Of a stretch of DNA of 64,000 nucleotides, positions 1 through 8,316 are shown piece by piece (the stretch's first letter is position 1; every line of letters begins with the position of its first letter). Position numbers and translations under genes: made by a program. The notes under the pieces were generated by a model. It worked only from the letters and a program-made list of their open reading frames with translations. It was not told the origin of the DNA and ran no database searches. The DNA comes from Bog-756 sp963833585 (lineage in GTDB: Bacteria > Actinomycetota > Acidimicrobiia > Acidimicrobiales > RAAP-2), in the NCBI GenBank assembly GCA_963833585.1, contig CAWHYF010000006.1:806001-870000 (forward strand). The letters run 5' to 3'.

Positions 1-119
1 GACAGGAGACACCACTGTGCCGGCATCCCGGGCGAGGACGAGGGCTGGAGGCTCCAATGCGGACGGCCCCGGAGGATGCCTTCCACGTCACGGGCCAGAC
101 CCTTCGGACCGGATGCCAC
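1..119 (-). CDS. Possible 5' end of an unidentified gene running off the left edge
   Basis: On the minus strand a GTG at 119 follows a strong purine-rich stretch (GGGGAGGG, about 3 nt upstream) and the frame stays open to the window edge, starting VASGPKGLARDVEGILRGRP. An overlapping ATG at 121 is open in another frame. No family is recognised. The call rests only on the ribosome-binding-like sequence and the open frame. The rest of 1-202 shows nothing else. Confidence 0.22.
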   Translation of the reverse strand, partial: MASGPKGLARDVEGILRGRPHWSLQPSSSPGMPAQWCLL

Positions 120-202
120 ATGCCCTCCCCGGGTTGGGACGCCGCCACCGACCACCGTAGGCGGGATCTCCCGATGTCACGACCAACCGGGCGGCCGGCC
201 GT

Positions 203-820
203 TCAGGGGCCGGCGCCGGGACCGCCCTCGGCCGTGGAGCCGAACGCCTCGACCAGCAGCTCGACCACCTGGTCGACCGACACCGAGGACAGCTCGCCGA
301 ACCATTGCAGGGACCGACCGAGGACCACGCCGATCAGGGCCGATATCGCCAGTTCGGCCCGCAACCGGGCCCGGTCCACCCGGTGGTCCTCCAGGGTGGC
401 GGCCAGCGGGTCGACCAGACGGCTGACCAGTCGGGCCCGCGCCGCCTCCCCGATGGCCTCGGAGGTGTCCGACCGGACCAGAGCCTGCAGGATCGGGCCG
501 GGGCCGTGCCGGTCGACCCGGGCCACCAGGGACTCGGCCATCTCCCCGAGTCCCTGGTAGGCGGCCAGCGGCTGGTTCCCCATCCGTTCGGCCGCCACCG
601 CCGCGATGTAAAGATCGGCCTTGCTCCCGAAGTACCGGGCGATGAGGGCGGCGTCGACGCCGGCCCGCTCACCGATCTCCCGGACGGTGGTGCGCTCGAA
701 ACCCAGCTGGCCGAACAACTCCTGGGCCGACTCGAGCAGGGCCCGGCGGCTGGCCGCGGCGTTCCGGGACCGGTGCGGTCCGGCGGTCCCGGCCCCGCTC
801 GACCCGGGCCCGGAGCTCAC
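203..820 (-). CDS. TetR/AcrR-family transcriptional regulator
   Basis: About 205 residues. The N-terminal DNA-binding domain shows the usual TetR pattern: a helix with ALLESAQELFGQLGFERTTV, then REIGERAGVDAALIARYFGSK, where the recognition helix ends in the typical YFGSK turn. The rest is an all-helical ligand-binding region. The GTG at 820 overlaps the stop of the upstream MFS gene (GTGA, 4 bp), so the two are probably translationally coupled and the regulator likely controls its own operon. The frame stays open upstream of 820, but only as antisense to the transporter, so the start was set at the overlap. The palindrome at 2337-2362 at the head of the operon is the natural operator candidate. 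Confidence 0.9.
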   Translation of the reverse strand: MSSGPGSSGAGTAGPHRSRNAAASRRALLESAQELFGQLGFERTTVREIGERAGVDAALIARYFGSKADLYIAAVAAERMGNQPLAAYQGLGEMAESLVARVDRHGPGPILQALVRSDTSEAIGEAARARLVSRLVDPLAATLEDHRVDRARLRAELAISALIGVVLGRSLQWFGELSSVSVDQVVELLVEAFGSTAEGGPGAGP

Positions 821-2346
821 GGCGAGGGCACCCCCCCGGCCAGGGGCAGCTGCTCCTCGGCCAGCATCAGGCCGGCACCGGCCAGCTCGGTCTCCTCCGC
901 CAGGACCAGGTCCTCGCCCCGGCGGTCGTCCCCGGTCTCGATGGCGGGCCCAGCTGCCGGCGCACCGGGCAGCACGTAGCTGATGACCGCGGTGGTCACA
1001 CAGAGACCGGTCGCCACCAGCAGGGCGGTCTGGAAACCCCCCACCGTCGGGAAGGTGTGTCCCGGGTGGGTGAACGACGACAGGACCGCGGCGCCGAGTG
1101 CGCTCCCCACCGAGAGACCGACGTTGCGCAAGACCTGGTAGAAGCCGGTGGCACTCCCCGTCTCCCGGCGCGGGACGGCCCGGACGATGAACCCGGGCAT
1201 GGCGGCGAAGGTGAGTCCGACCCCGAGCCCGGCGAACCCGGATGCGGCGAACGCCTGCCAGAGGGCGCCGTGCTGCAGGGCGAAGAACAGCGTGGAGAGG
1301 GCGAAGATCGAGGCCCCGAGCGGGATCATCGACCGGGTTCCGAACTTCCGCTCGTAGAGGCCGAGGAACCGGCTGGCGGCGAAGGTGCCCACCGACAGGG
1401 GTAGGAAGACCAGACTGGACACGATCACCGACGCCCCGAAGCCGAAGCCGTCGACCGCGGGGATCTGGACGAACTCCAACATGATCGGGATGAACAGGTA
1501 CATGGCCACGCACATGAGGAACCCGGAGAGGTCCGCGGTGAGCACCGACCGGTTGCGGATCTGGCGCAGGTCGACCAGGGGGTCCTCGAACCGCAGTTCA
1601 CGCCGGATCCACGCCACCAGGGCGACGACGCTGACGGCGACGACGACCAGGAAGGTGGCCGAGCTCCAGCCCCACCGACCTCCTTCGCTCAACGCCACCA
1701 GGAGACCGGTCAGCGCCAGGCTCAGACTGATGGCGCCGACGGTGTCGAACCGCCGGGTGGGCGCCTCCGAGCGGGCCGGAAGGATCAGTGCCGCGGCGAC
1801 CAGGGCCAGGCCCACCGTGATGGCCCCGAACCAGAAGGCGGCGTGGAAGTCGAACACCTCGGCGATGAGCCCGGTCAGGGGGTAGCCCAGACCCGCTCCC
1901 ACCGCCGCGGTGATGGAGAGGGTGGCGATGGCCCGGCCGGCCTTCTCGAAGGAGAGGTGGCGCCGGGCGATGGCCATGGTCACCGGCAGCAGGCCCAGAC
2001 CGAACCCCTGCAGGGCCCGGCCCGCCACCACCACGATGAACTGATCGGACACCGCGGCCAACACGCAGCCGACCAGCACCACGCCGAGGGCCACCAGGAT
2101 GACCTCCCGCTGCCTCGGGCCGTCGGACAGTCGGCCCATGATCGGGGTGGCCAGGGCGCCGGTGAGCAGCGCCGCGGTGAGGAGCCACTGGGCGGTCCCG
2201 AGACTGACCTGGTCCGCCTGGGCGATGGTCGGGATGAGGGGTGCCCCGAGGCTGCTCACGATGGCCACCAGGCCGGCCACCAGCACCAGGGTCGGCACCA
2301 GGGCCCGCGACGGGCCCCGGTCGTCTGTGTCATCGGAAGATGTCAT
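817..2346 (-). CDS. MFS efflux transporter, DHA2 (EmrB/QacA-like) type
   Basis: A 509-residue integral membrane protein with many hydrophobic segments, beginning with the one around residues 16-37. Loop 2-3 carries the MFS motif GRLSDGPRQR, and a GRALQGFGLG segment follows in the fourth-helix region, as in drug:H+ antiporters. The start ATG at 2346 has no Shine-Dalgarno; a -10-like TAAGAT lies 11 nt upstream, so the mRNA may be leaderless. It shares an operon with the TetR gene it overlaps by 4 bp. The likely role is export of a hydrophobic compound under TetR control. The substrate cannot be read from the sequence. Confidence 0.88.
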   Translation of the reverse strand: MTSSDDTDDRGPSRALVPTLVLVAGLVAIVSSLGAPLIPTIAQADQVSLGTAQWLLTAALLTGALATPIMGRLSDGPRQREVILVALGVVLVGCVLAAVSDQFIVVVAGRALQGFGLGLLPVTMAIARRHLSFEKAGRAIATLSITAAVGAGLGYPLTGLIAEVFDFHAAFWFGAITVGLALVAAALILPARSEAPTRRFDTVGAISLSLALTGLLVALSEGGRWGWSSATFLVVVAVSVVALVAWIRRELRFEDPLVDLRQIRNRSVLTADLSGFLMCVAMYLFIPIMLEFVQIPAVDGFGFGASVIVSSLVFLPLSVGTFAASRFLGLYERKFGTRSMIPLGASIFALSTLFFALQHGALWQAFAASGFAGLGVGLTFAAMPGFIVRAVPRRETGSATGFYQVLRNVGLSVGSALGAAVLSSFTHPGHTFPTVGGFQTALLVATGLCVTTAVISYVLPGAPAAGPAIETGDDRRGEDLVLAEETELAGAGLMLAEEQLPLAGGVPSP

Positions 2347-2362
2347 CGCTCAATGACATCTT
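2337..2362. promoter_or_regulatory. Perfect 26-bp inverted repeat over the MFS start codon (TetR operator candidate)
   Basis: Two perfect 10-bp arms, AAGATGTCAT (2337-2346) and ATGACATCTT (2353-2362), are separated by 6 bp. The inner part has the form TGTCAT-n6-ATGACA typical of TetR-family sites. The MFS start codon lies inside the left arm, so a bound repressor would cover the transcription and translation start. It is assigned to the neighbouring TetR by position only. Confidence 0.6.
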
Positions 2363-2407
2363 ACCCCCCGCCCGTGCCCGACGCCACCGACCTTCCTCCC
2401 GTCGCCC

Positions 2408-3871
2408 TCAGGGCTCGGCGTAGACCGTCTTGGTCTGGACCATCTCCTCGATCCCGTCCCGGCCCCCCTCACGACCGAAGCCGCTCTGCTTGGTGCCCCC
2501 GAACGGGGCGGCCGGCGAGATGCGACCCGACCCGTTGACCAGCACCGTGCCGGCCTCCAGCCCTCGGACGAACCGCTCGATCCGGCCAGGATCCGAGGTG
2601 TGCAGGTAGGCGGCCAGACCGAACGGGCTGTCGTTGGCCAGGGCCAGGACCTCGTCCTCGGAGGAGAACCGAAGGAGGGACTGGACCGGCCCGAACACCT
2701 CGTTGCGGGCCAGGTCGCTCCCGTGGTCGACGTCGCCGAAGACGGTGGGGGCCACGAACCAGCCGGGCGCCAGCTCCCCGCCGAGCCGGACACCTCCGGA
2801 CAGCAGCGTGGCGCCGTCGGACCGGGCCCCTTCGATCACCCGGAGGATGCGCTCCATGGCCGGCTCGGTGACCACCGGGCCCATCGAGGTGTCGGGGTCC
2901 AACGGGTCCCCCACCTGCAGGCCCCCGATCGCCTCGGTCACCTTGCCGGTGAACGACGCATAGATCTCCTCGTGGACATAGACGCGGGTGGGGAGGGCAC
3001 AGCCCTGGCCGGACAGCAGGGCCGTCCCCACCCTGGCCGCCACCAGGGCGGCCCGGTCCAGGTCGGCGTCGGGGAAGACGATGAGGGGGGATTTGCCCCC
3101 CAACTCCAGGGCCAGCGGGGTGAGGTGGGCCGCCGCCGTGGCCATCAGGGCCCGGGCCGTGGCCGAGCCGCCGGTGAAGCTGATCTTGTCCACTCCCGGA
3201 TGGCCGGCCAACGCCTGGCCGGTGGCGGCTCCGCCCACCACCACATTGAGCACCCCCGGCGGCAGCCCCGCCTCGGCGGCCAGTTCGGCGAAGCGCACCA
3301 TCCCGAACGGCGCCAGCTCCGGCGGCTTGGCCACCACGGCGTTGCCGGCGGCCAGCGCCGGAGCGGCCTTCTGTCCCATGCCCATCATCGAGCCGTTCCA
3401 CGGCGGGACCACCGCCACCACGCCATAGGGCTCCAACCGGACCGAGGCCGACACCCGTCCCCCCATGAGGCTCTCGCCGGCGAGCTTGTCGCACCACCCG
3501 GCGTAGTACCGGACCCAGGCCGCGGTGTACGGGCCCGGGTGCATCACACTGACCGGGGTGCCGTTGTCCAGCGCCGCCAACTCTGCGGCTTCGGTGGCAT
3601 GGCGCTCCAGGAGGTCGGCCAAGGCGAAGAGCACGCCGGCACGCCGGCCCGGGGACAGGGCGGCCCAGGCCGGCTGGGCCCGGCGGGCGGCAGCGACCGC
3701 GTCGTCGACGTCCATCGGACCGGCCAGCCCCACCTCGGCCTGCACCTGACCGGTGGCCGCGTACCGGTGCTGATGGCAGCCCGAGGCGCCACTGGGTCGC
3801 CACTCGTCCCCGATGCGATGGCCCAGGCCGGCCAGCCGTCGCACGGTGGCCGAGGTCTCGGTGGTCCTCAC
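2408..3871 (-). CDS. Aldehyde dehydrogenase family protein
   Basis: 487 residues, the usual length for NAD(P)+-dependent aldehyde dehydrogenases. Visible motifs are the PWN oxyanion Asn at about residue 159 (VVPPWNGSMM), the cofactor Lys in VVAKPPELAP (about 182), the Glu of LALELGGKSP (about 256) and the nucleophilic Cys in SGQGCALPTRVYV (about 291). The GTG start overlaps the stop of the upstream SDR by 4 bp (GTGA), indicating coupled translation. The frame runs open into the SDR region, but that is read-through of high-G+C antisense-like sequence and not a fusion. The pair would oxidise an alcohol, then an aldehyde, to an acid. The substrate is unknown. Confidence 0.92.
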   Translation of the reverse strand: MRTTETSATVRRLAGLGHRIGDEWRPSGASGCHQHRYAATGQVQAEVGLAGPMDVDDAVAAARRAQPAWAALSPGRRAGVLFALADLLERHATEAAELAALDNGTPVSVMHPGPYTAAWVRYYAGWCDKLAGESLMGGRVSASVRLEPYGVVAVVPPWNGSMMGMGQKAAPALAAGNAVVAKPPELAPFGMVRFAELAAEAGLPPGVLNVVVGGAATGQALAGHPGVDKISFTGGSATARALMATAAAHLTPLALELGGKSPLIVFPDADLDRAALVAARVGTALLSGQGCALPTRVYVHEEIYASFTGKVTEAIGGLQVGDPLDPDTSMGPVVTEPAMERILRVIEGARSDGATLLSGGVRLGGELAPGWFVAPTVFGDVDHGSDLARNEVFGPVQSLLRFSSEDEVLALANDSPFGLAAYLHTSDPGRIERFVRGLEAGTVLVNGSGRISPAAPFGGTKQSGFGREGGRDGIEEMVQTKTVYAEP

Positions 3872-4626
3872 GGCACCACGTACCCACCGTCCACCGGCAA
3901 GGCGGCGCCGAGTACGAACGAGGCGGCCGGCGAGCAGAGCCACAGCGCGGCCTCCGCCACCTCGGAGGCCTCCCCGATGCGTCCGATGGGGTGCAGGGCC
4001 TTGAGGTGGGCGTCGATGGACGGGTCCCGGGCGATGGCCCGGTCCACCATCGGGGTACGCGCCGTCCCGGGGCAGATGGCGTTCACCCGGATACCCTGGG
4101 CCCCGTAGTCCAGCGCGGCCACCTTGGTGAGTCCGATCACCCCGTGCTTGGAGGCCGTATAGGCCGCCTGATGGGGATAGGCCACCAGACCCACCCCCGA
4201 GGCGGTGTTGACGATCGCCCCACCACCCCGGGCCAGCATCGCCGGGATCTCCTCTTTCATGCAGCGGTAGACGCCGGTCAGCATGACGGCGATGGTCCGG
4301 TCCCACCCGTCGTCGGGGTAGTCGGCCAGGGGGGCCAGGGGGGCGGCGATCCCGGCGTTGTTGTGGGCGCAGTCGAGTCCGCCGAAGGTGTCCACGGCGT
4401 GGCCGACCATGGCGGCCACCTCCGCTCGGGAGGAGACGTCGGCGCGAACGAAGGAGGCCTGCCCGCCGGCCGCCTCGACCAACGTCACCGTCTCGTGTCC
4501 ACCCTCCGGGTCGATGTCGGCCACCACCACGCTCGCACCCTCCCGGGCGAACACCAGGGCCGAGGCCCGGCCGATCCCCATGGCCCCGCCGGTGATCAGC
4601 GCCACCTTCCCCTCCAGGGCTCCCAT
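3868..4626 (-). CDS. Short-chain dehydrogenase/reductase (SDR)
   Basis: A 252-residue classical SDR. It has the cofactor motif TGGAMGIG at residues 12-19, the NNAG segment, and the catalytic YTASK near residue 155. The C-terminal PVDGGYVVP is typical. ATG 4626 fits the SDR N-terminus (MGALEGKVALITGG). An in-frame GTG at 4659 is possible. A -10-like TACTGT lies 8 nt before the ATG, so a leaderless transcript is plausible. Its stop overlaps the aldehyde dehydrogenase start. It diverges from another SDR across a roughly 60-bp region that must hold both promoters. Confidence 0.92.
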   Translation of the reverse strand: MGALEGKVALITGGAMGIGRASALVFAREGASVVVADIDPEGGHETVTLVEAAGGQASFVRADVSSRAEVAAMVGHAVDTFGGLDCAHNNAGIAAPLAPLADYPDDGWDRTIAVMLTGVYRCMKEEIPAMLARGGGAIVNTASGVGLVAYPHQAAYTASKHGVIGLTKVAALDYGAQGIRVNAICPGTARTPMVDRAIARDPSIDAHLKALHPIGRIGEASEVAEAALWLCSPAASFVLGAALPVDGGYVVP

Positions 4627-4685
4627 GGGGTTGCACAGTACCGTTTGGGGGGCCGCCACCCCGAGAGTCCAACTACGTTCTGGGG

Positions 4686-5393
4686 ATGGGCCGATTGGAC
4701 GGGAGGGTGGCGCTGGTCTCCGGGGCGGCGAGCGGTATCGGTCGAGCGGTGGGCGAGCGCTTGGCCGCCGAGGGGGCCGTGGTCACCGGATGCGATCTCA
4801 TCGACGCGCCGGATGGCATCGTGTGCGACGTCCGCGACCCCGGTGCCTGCGCCGCCACCGTGGCCACCGTGCTGGAACGCCACCACCGACTGGACATCCT
4901 GGCCAATGTGGCCGGCATCGGTGTCTCCGCGGTGATCGGGACCATGGACCCCGACGACTGGCGGAACGTGATCGAGGTCAACCTCACCGGTACCTTCCTC
5001 CTCTCGCAGAGCGCGTTGCCGGCGCTGCTGGAGACGCGGGGCACCATCGTCAACATGGGTTCGGTCGCCGGGATGCGGGCCACCCCCTACAACGCCGCCT
5101 ACTGCGCATCCAAGGGCGGGGTGATCATGCTGACCAAGTCCATGGCCCTGGAGCTGGCCCGGGACGGGGTCCGGGTCAACGCGGTCTGCCCGGCCTCGGT
5201 GGACACCCCCTTCCTCCGGAACTTCCAGCTCCCGGAGGGGGCGGACCTGGCCCTCCTCGGTCGGGCCTCGTCCCCGATGGGACGGCTGATCCGGCCCGAG
5301 GAGGTGGCCGGGGCCGTGGCCTACCTGGCCTCCGACGACGCCGCCACCATCAGCGGCACCACCCTGGTCATCGACGGGGCCGCCACCGCCTGA
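4686..5393 (+). CDS. Short-chain dehydrogenase/reductase (SDR)
   Basis: A 235-residue SDR with the Rossmann motif SGAASGIG near the N-terminus, catalytic YCASKGG and a terminal VIDGAATA. It is on the short side for the family. A TACGTT hexamer sits 8 nt before the ATG without a Shine-Dalgarno, suggesting a leaderless mRNA. It is followed after about 80 bp by a Gfo/Idh/MocA oxidoreductase on the same strand, and is divergent from the SDR-ALDH pair. The neighbourhood suggests redox steps in breakdown of a hydroxylated compound. The exact substrate is not deducible. Confidence 0.9.
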   Translation: MGRLDGRVALVSGAASGIGRAVGERLAAEGAVVTGCDLIDAPDGIVCDVRDPGACAATVATVLERHHRLDILANVAGIGVSAVIGTMDPDDWRNVIEVNLTGTFLLSQSALPALLETRGTIVNMGSVAGMRATPYNAAYCASKGGVIMLTKSMALELARDGVRVNAVCPASVDTPFLRNFQLPEGADLALLGRASSPMGRLIRPEEVAGAVAYLASDDAATISGTTLVIDGAATA

Positions 5394-5476
5394 CCGGGGA
5401 CGGGGCGGCCCACCACCCCGGGACGGCCGGCATCCGGTACGGTCTCGGACGGTCACTCGGACCAGGGGAGGCGCGG

Positions 5477-6574
5477 ATGCCACGGGCCGTCGGAATCGGG
5501 TTGGTCGGATGCGGGTCGATCGGTCAGATCCACGCCGACGGGCTGGCCAAGCTGGTCGAGGACGGGGAGATCCGGGCGGTGATGGCCGCCGACCCGTCCG
5601 AGGGTGCCCGTCGGGCCGCCCACCGCAATTGCCCCTTCGAGCACCTGAGCGCCGACCCCTCGGCGGTCGCGGACCACCCTGAGGTGGAAGCGGTACTGGT
5701 CACCGGCCCGACGGCCACCCACGCCGCCACGGTGACCCAGGCCACCGCGGCGGGCAAGGCGGTGATGTGCGAGAAACCGCTGGCCCCCTCGTTCGCCACG
5801 GTGGAGCGGCTGGTGGAGGAGGTGGTGGCCTCCGGGGTGGTGGCCCAGGTCGGCTTCCACTCCCGCTTCAACCCCCTCGTGCTCCACCTCCACCAACTGG
5901 TGGCCTCTGGTGAGCTCGGCGCGCCCCTCGGCTACATGCTCCGCGAGGATCAGTTCTGGCCGACCGGCGCCGTCGTGGCCGGGCACTCCTCCTGGCGCTC
6001 CGACCCGGCCCAGTCGGGAGGTGGTGCCCTGCTCGAACACACCATCCACGGGTGCGACCTGCTGATCATGCTGTTCGGTCCGGCCGCAGTGGTGTCCGCC
6101 CGCACCCGTTCCCTCTTCGGCTTCGGGGTCGAGGACATGGCCACCGCCCAGGTCGAGCACGGGCGGGGTGTGATCGGGACCATCGCCACCGTGTTCAACG
6201 GGGTGGAGGGCCGGGAGGAGCGGCGTCTCGAGGTCTTCTTCGAACGGGGCACGGTGGAGGTCACCGGGGACTTCATCGTCGGCGCGGTCGAGGACTCGAT
6301 GACCATTCACCGGCCGGGGGCCGACTCCGAGCGGGTCGACCTCGACGCGCTGCGGCGGGAGCGGTTCGACGCCGACGGCGTGGGGCGCCGGGACTTCATC
6401 TTCTACCAGTACCTGGCCGACCGTTCGTTCGTCCGTGCCGTCCGGGACGGGCGAGCCGCACGTCCCGGCTTTCCCGACGCGCTGTCCGCGCACGCCCTGG
6501 TCGAAGCGGCCTACCGGTCGGCGGCCGACGGCGGAGCCCCGGCGGCCGTCCCGGTCCGGACCACCGGCTCCTGA
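5477..6574 (+). CDS. Gfo/Idh/MocA-family NAD(P)-dependent oxidoreductase
   Basis: 365 residues. The N-terminal Rossmann fold begins GLVGCGSIGQIHADG (GxGxxG). The family signature CEKPLAPS carries the conserved EKP Lys. The C-terminal alpha/beta substrate domain has GGALLEHTIHGCD, where the His is in the usual catalytic position. Family members oxidise or reduce sugars, inositols and related polyols or act on dihydrodiols. The start at ATG 5477 follows a good AGGGGAGG Shine-Dalgarno; the frame is open further upstream only as a shadow of the SDR gene. It probably shares transcription with the SDR upstream. Confidence 0.9.
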   Translation: MPRAVGIGLVGCGSIGQIHADGLAKLVEDGEIRAVMAADPSEGARRAAHRNCPFEHLSADPSAVADHPEVEAVLVTGPTATHAATVTQATAAGKAVMCEKPLAPSFATVERLVEEVVASGVVAQVGFHSRFNPLVLHLHQLVASGELGAPLGYMLREDQFWPTGAVVAGHSSWRSDPAQSGGGALLEHTIHGCDLLIMLFGPAAVVSARTRSLFGFGVEDMATAQVEHGRGVIGTIATVFNGVEGREERRLEVFFERGTVEVTGDFIVGAVEDSMTIHRPGADSERVDLDALRRERFDADGVGRRDFIFYQYLADRSFVRAVRDGRAARPGFPDALSAHALVEAAYRSAADGGAPAAVPVRTTGS

Positions 6575-6602
6575 CCGCGCCCCGGAGTCGATCGGGTGGG
6601 GG

Positions 6603-8315
6603 TCAACCCACCACGTCGGCCAGGGTCACCGTCTCGGTGTCCCGGCCCGAGCGGAGCACCCGGCCGGGGAGCTCGCCGGTCATCGCCCCGTCCCGGACCA
6701 CTTCGCGTCCGGCCACGAACACCCGGTGCACGCCGGTGGATCCGGCGTGGAGACGCTCGCCGCCGCCGGGCAGGTCATGGAGCAGGGTGACCGGCAGGGT
6801 GGCGACCCGGTCCGGGTCGAACACCACCAGGTCGGCGTGGAAGCCCTCGGCGATCCGGCCCCGGCCCGTGAGCCCGTAGAAGCGGGCCGGGCGGTCGGAC
6901 ATCATCGCCACCGCCTCCTCCATCGACAGCAGGCCGCGATCCCGCACCACCTCACCGAGGACGACGGTCGGGTAGTTGGCGTGGCACATCAGGTCCAGGT
7001 GGGCGCCGGCGTCGGAGCCTCCGAGCATGACCCGCCGGTCCCTCCAGATTTCCGTGCGGGCCGCCCACCCCTCGTCGGTCCGGCCCAGCGAGGGGGTGAG
7101 GGAGGGCAGGACGGCGAACAGGGTCAGGCCCTCGGCCAGGACCACGTCGATCAGCGCGTCGACGACGTCAGTGCCCCGGGCTTCGGCGATCTCCCCCACC
7201 GAGTGGCCCACCCAGTCCGAGTCGGGGTCGGACACCTCCATCAGGGCGAAGTCGGACAGCACGCCCATCGAGCGCCGGGCCGCCTTCTCGGCACCGGCCC
7301 GCAGTCGGGAGCGGATCTCCGGGTCGGCGATGGCCGCCCGGCGGGCACCGTTCTCCAGCTGGGTCACGTCGCGCCAGCCGGGTAGTCCGGGCAGCAGGGT
7401 CGAGGCCCGCATCCGCATCATGTCGGGAAGGGTCAGGGCCACCACATGGGCGCCGGCCGCCGCGGCCAGATCGGAGGCCGACAGCTGCTGCTCGTAGATC
7501 TCCTCGGAGGCCAGACTGCCGAGCAGGTTCCAGTTGAGCGGACGGTCGGCGGCCAGAGACATGTCCGCCATCAGCTGCATGCGCTCCTCGGGAATGGGCC
7601 CGACGGTCGGGATGAACTCGAGGGTGGTTCCGGGATGGTCCCGGAGCACCCCGGCGAGGGCCACGAACTCACCCGCCGCCGCCGAGCTGGAGGGCACCGG
7701 TCGTCCCTCACCGTCCAGGTGACCCTCGCCCAAGGACGAGGAGAAGCCGAGCGCCCCGCCGGCCAGTGACTCCGACACCAGACGGGCCATGGCCGCCACC
7801 TGCTCCGCCGAGGCCTCGGTCCGGGTGGCGTCGTCCCCCAGAACCACCCGGCGCACGGTGGAGTGCCCGACCAGGAACCCGGCATTGACGGCCAGGCCGG
7901 TGTCGACCCGGTCCAGGTACTCGGCGAAGGTGTGCCAGTCCCAGGGGCCGGCGCCCTCCATCGCCTCGAGCGGGATGCCCTCGACCACCGCCATCATCCG
8001 CCGGATGTAGACGTCGTCACCGGGCCCCAGGGGCGCCACCGAGAAGCCGCAGTTGCCCCCCAGCACGGTCGTCACCCCGTGGAGCACGGAGGGGCTGGCG
8101 GTGGGGTCCCACAACAGTTGGGCGTCGTAGTGGGTGTGCAGGTCGATGAAGCCCGGGCACACCACCAGGCCGGTTGCGTCGACCACCTGCTCGGCGGCCT
8201 CGGTGGTCGTCCCGACCACCACGATGTGCCCGTCACGGATCCCCACGTCGGCCGGGAGGGCCGGGGCGCCGGTGCCGTCCACGACGCTCCCCCCGGTGAG
8301 CAGCAGGTCGAGCAC
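6603..8315 (-). CDS. N-acyl-D-amino-acid deacylase-type amidohydrolase
   Basis: About 570 residues with the layout of the D-aminoacylase/amidohydrolase-3 family: an N-terminal beta sandwich (LLLTGGSVVDGTGAP), the metal-binding HxH strand (GFIDLHTHYDAQLLW), a TIM barrel, and a late SDAGAHLDLM with the catalytic Asp. The product would hydrolyse an amide, cyclic imide or carbamate. The GTG start lies 1 nt after the stop of the upstream amidohydrolase gene, so the two are one operon. A second member of the same family is encoded divergently at 9797-11494. True D-amino-acid specificity is not established by these motifs. Confidence 0.88.
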   Translation of the reverse strand: MLDLLLTGGSVVDGTGAPALPADVGIRDGHIVVVGTTTEAAEQVVDATGLVVCPGFIDLHTHYDAQLLWDPTASPSVLHGVTTVLGGNCGFSVAPLGPGDDVYIRRMMAVVEGIPLEAMEGAGPWDWHTFAEYLDRVDTGLAVNAGFLVGHSTVRRVVLGDDATRTEASAEQVAAMARLVSESLAGGALGFSSSLGEGHLDGEGRPVPSSSAAAGEFVALAGVLRDHPGTTLEFIPTVGPIPEERMQLMADMSLAADRPLNWNLLGSLASEEIYEQQLSASDLAAAAGAHVVALTLPDMMRMRASTLLPGLPGWRDVTQLENGARRAAIADPEIRSRLRAGAEKAARRSMGVLSDFALMEVSDPDSDWVGHSVGEIAEARGTDVVDALIDVVLAEGLTLFAVLPSLTPSLGRTDEGWAARTEIWRDRRVMLGGSDAGAHLDLMCHANYPTVVLGEVVRDRGLLSMEEAVAMMSDRPARFYGLTGRGRIAEGFHADLVVFDPDRVATLPVTLLHDLPGGGERLHAGSTGVHRVFVAGREVVRDGAMTGELPGRVLRSGRDTETVTLADVVG

Positions 8316-8316
8316 C

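Noticed and set aside
203..1513. Possible larger TetR fusion protein
   Set aside because: The upstream extension is a shadow of the MFS gene; the GTG at 820 overlapping the MFS stop is the natural start.
2408..4672. Apparent ALDH-SDR fusion from one continuous frame
   Set aside because: The SDR is read in a different frame with its own motifs and stop overlapping the ALDH start. The upstream part of the ALDH frame has no domain, so these are two coupled genes.
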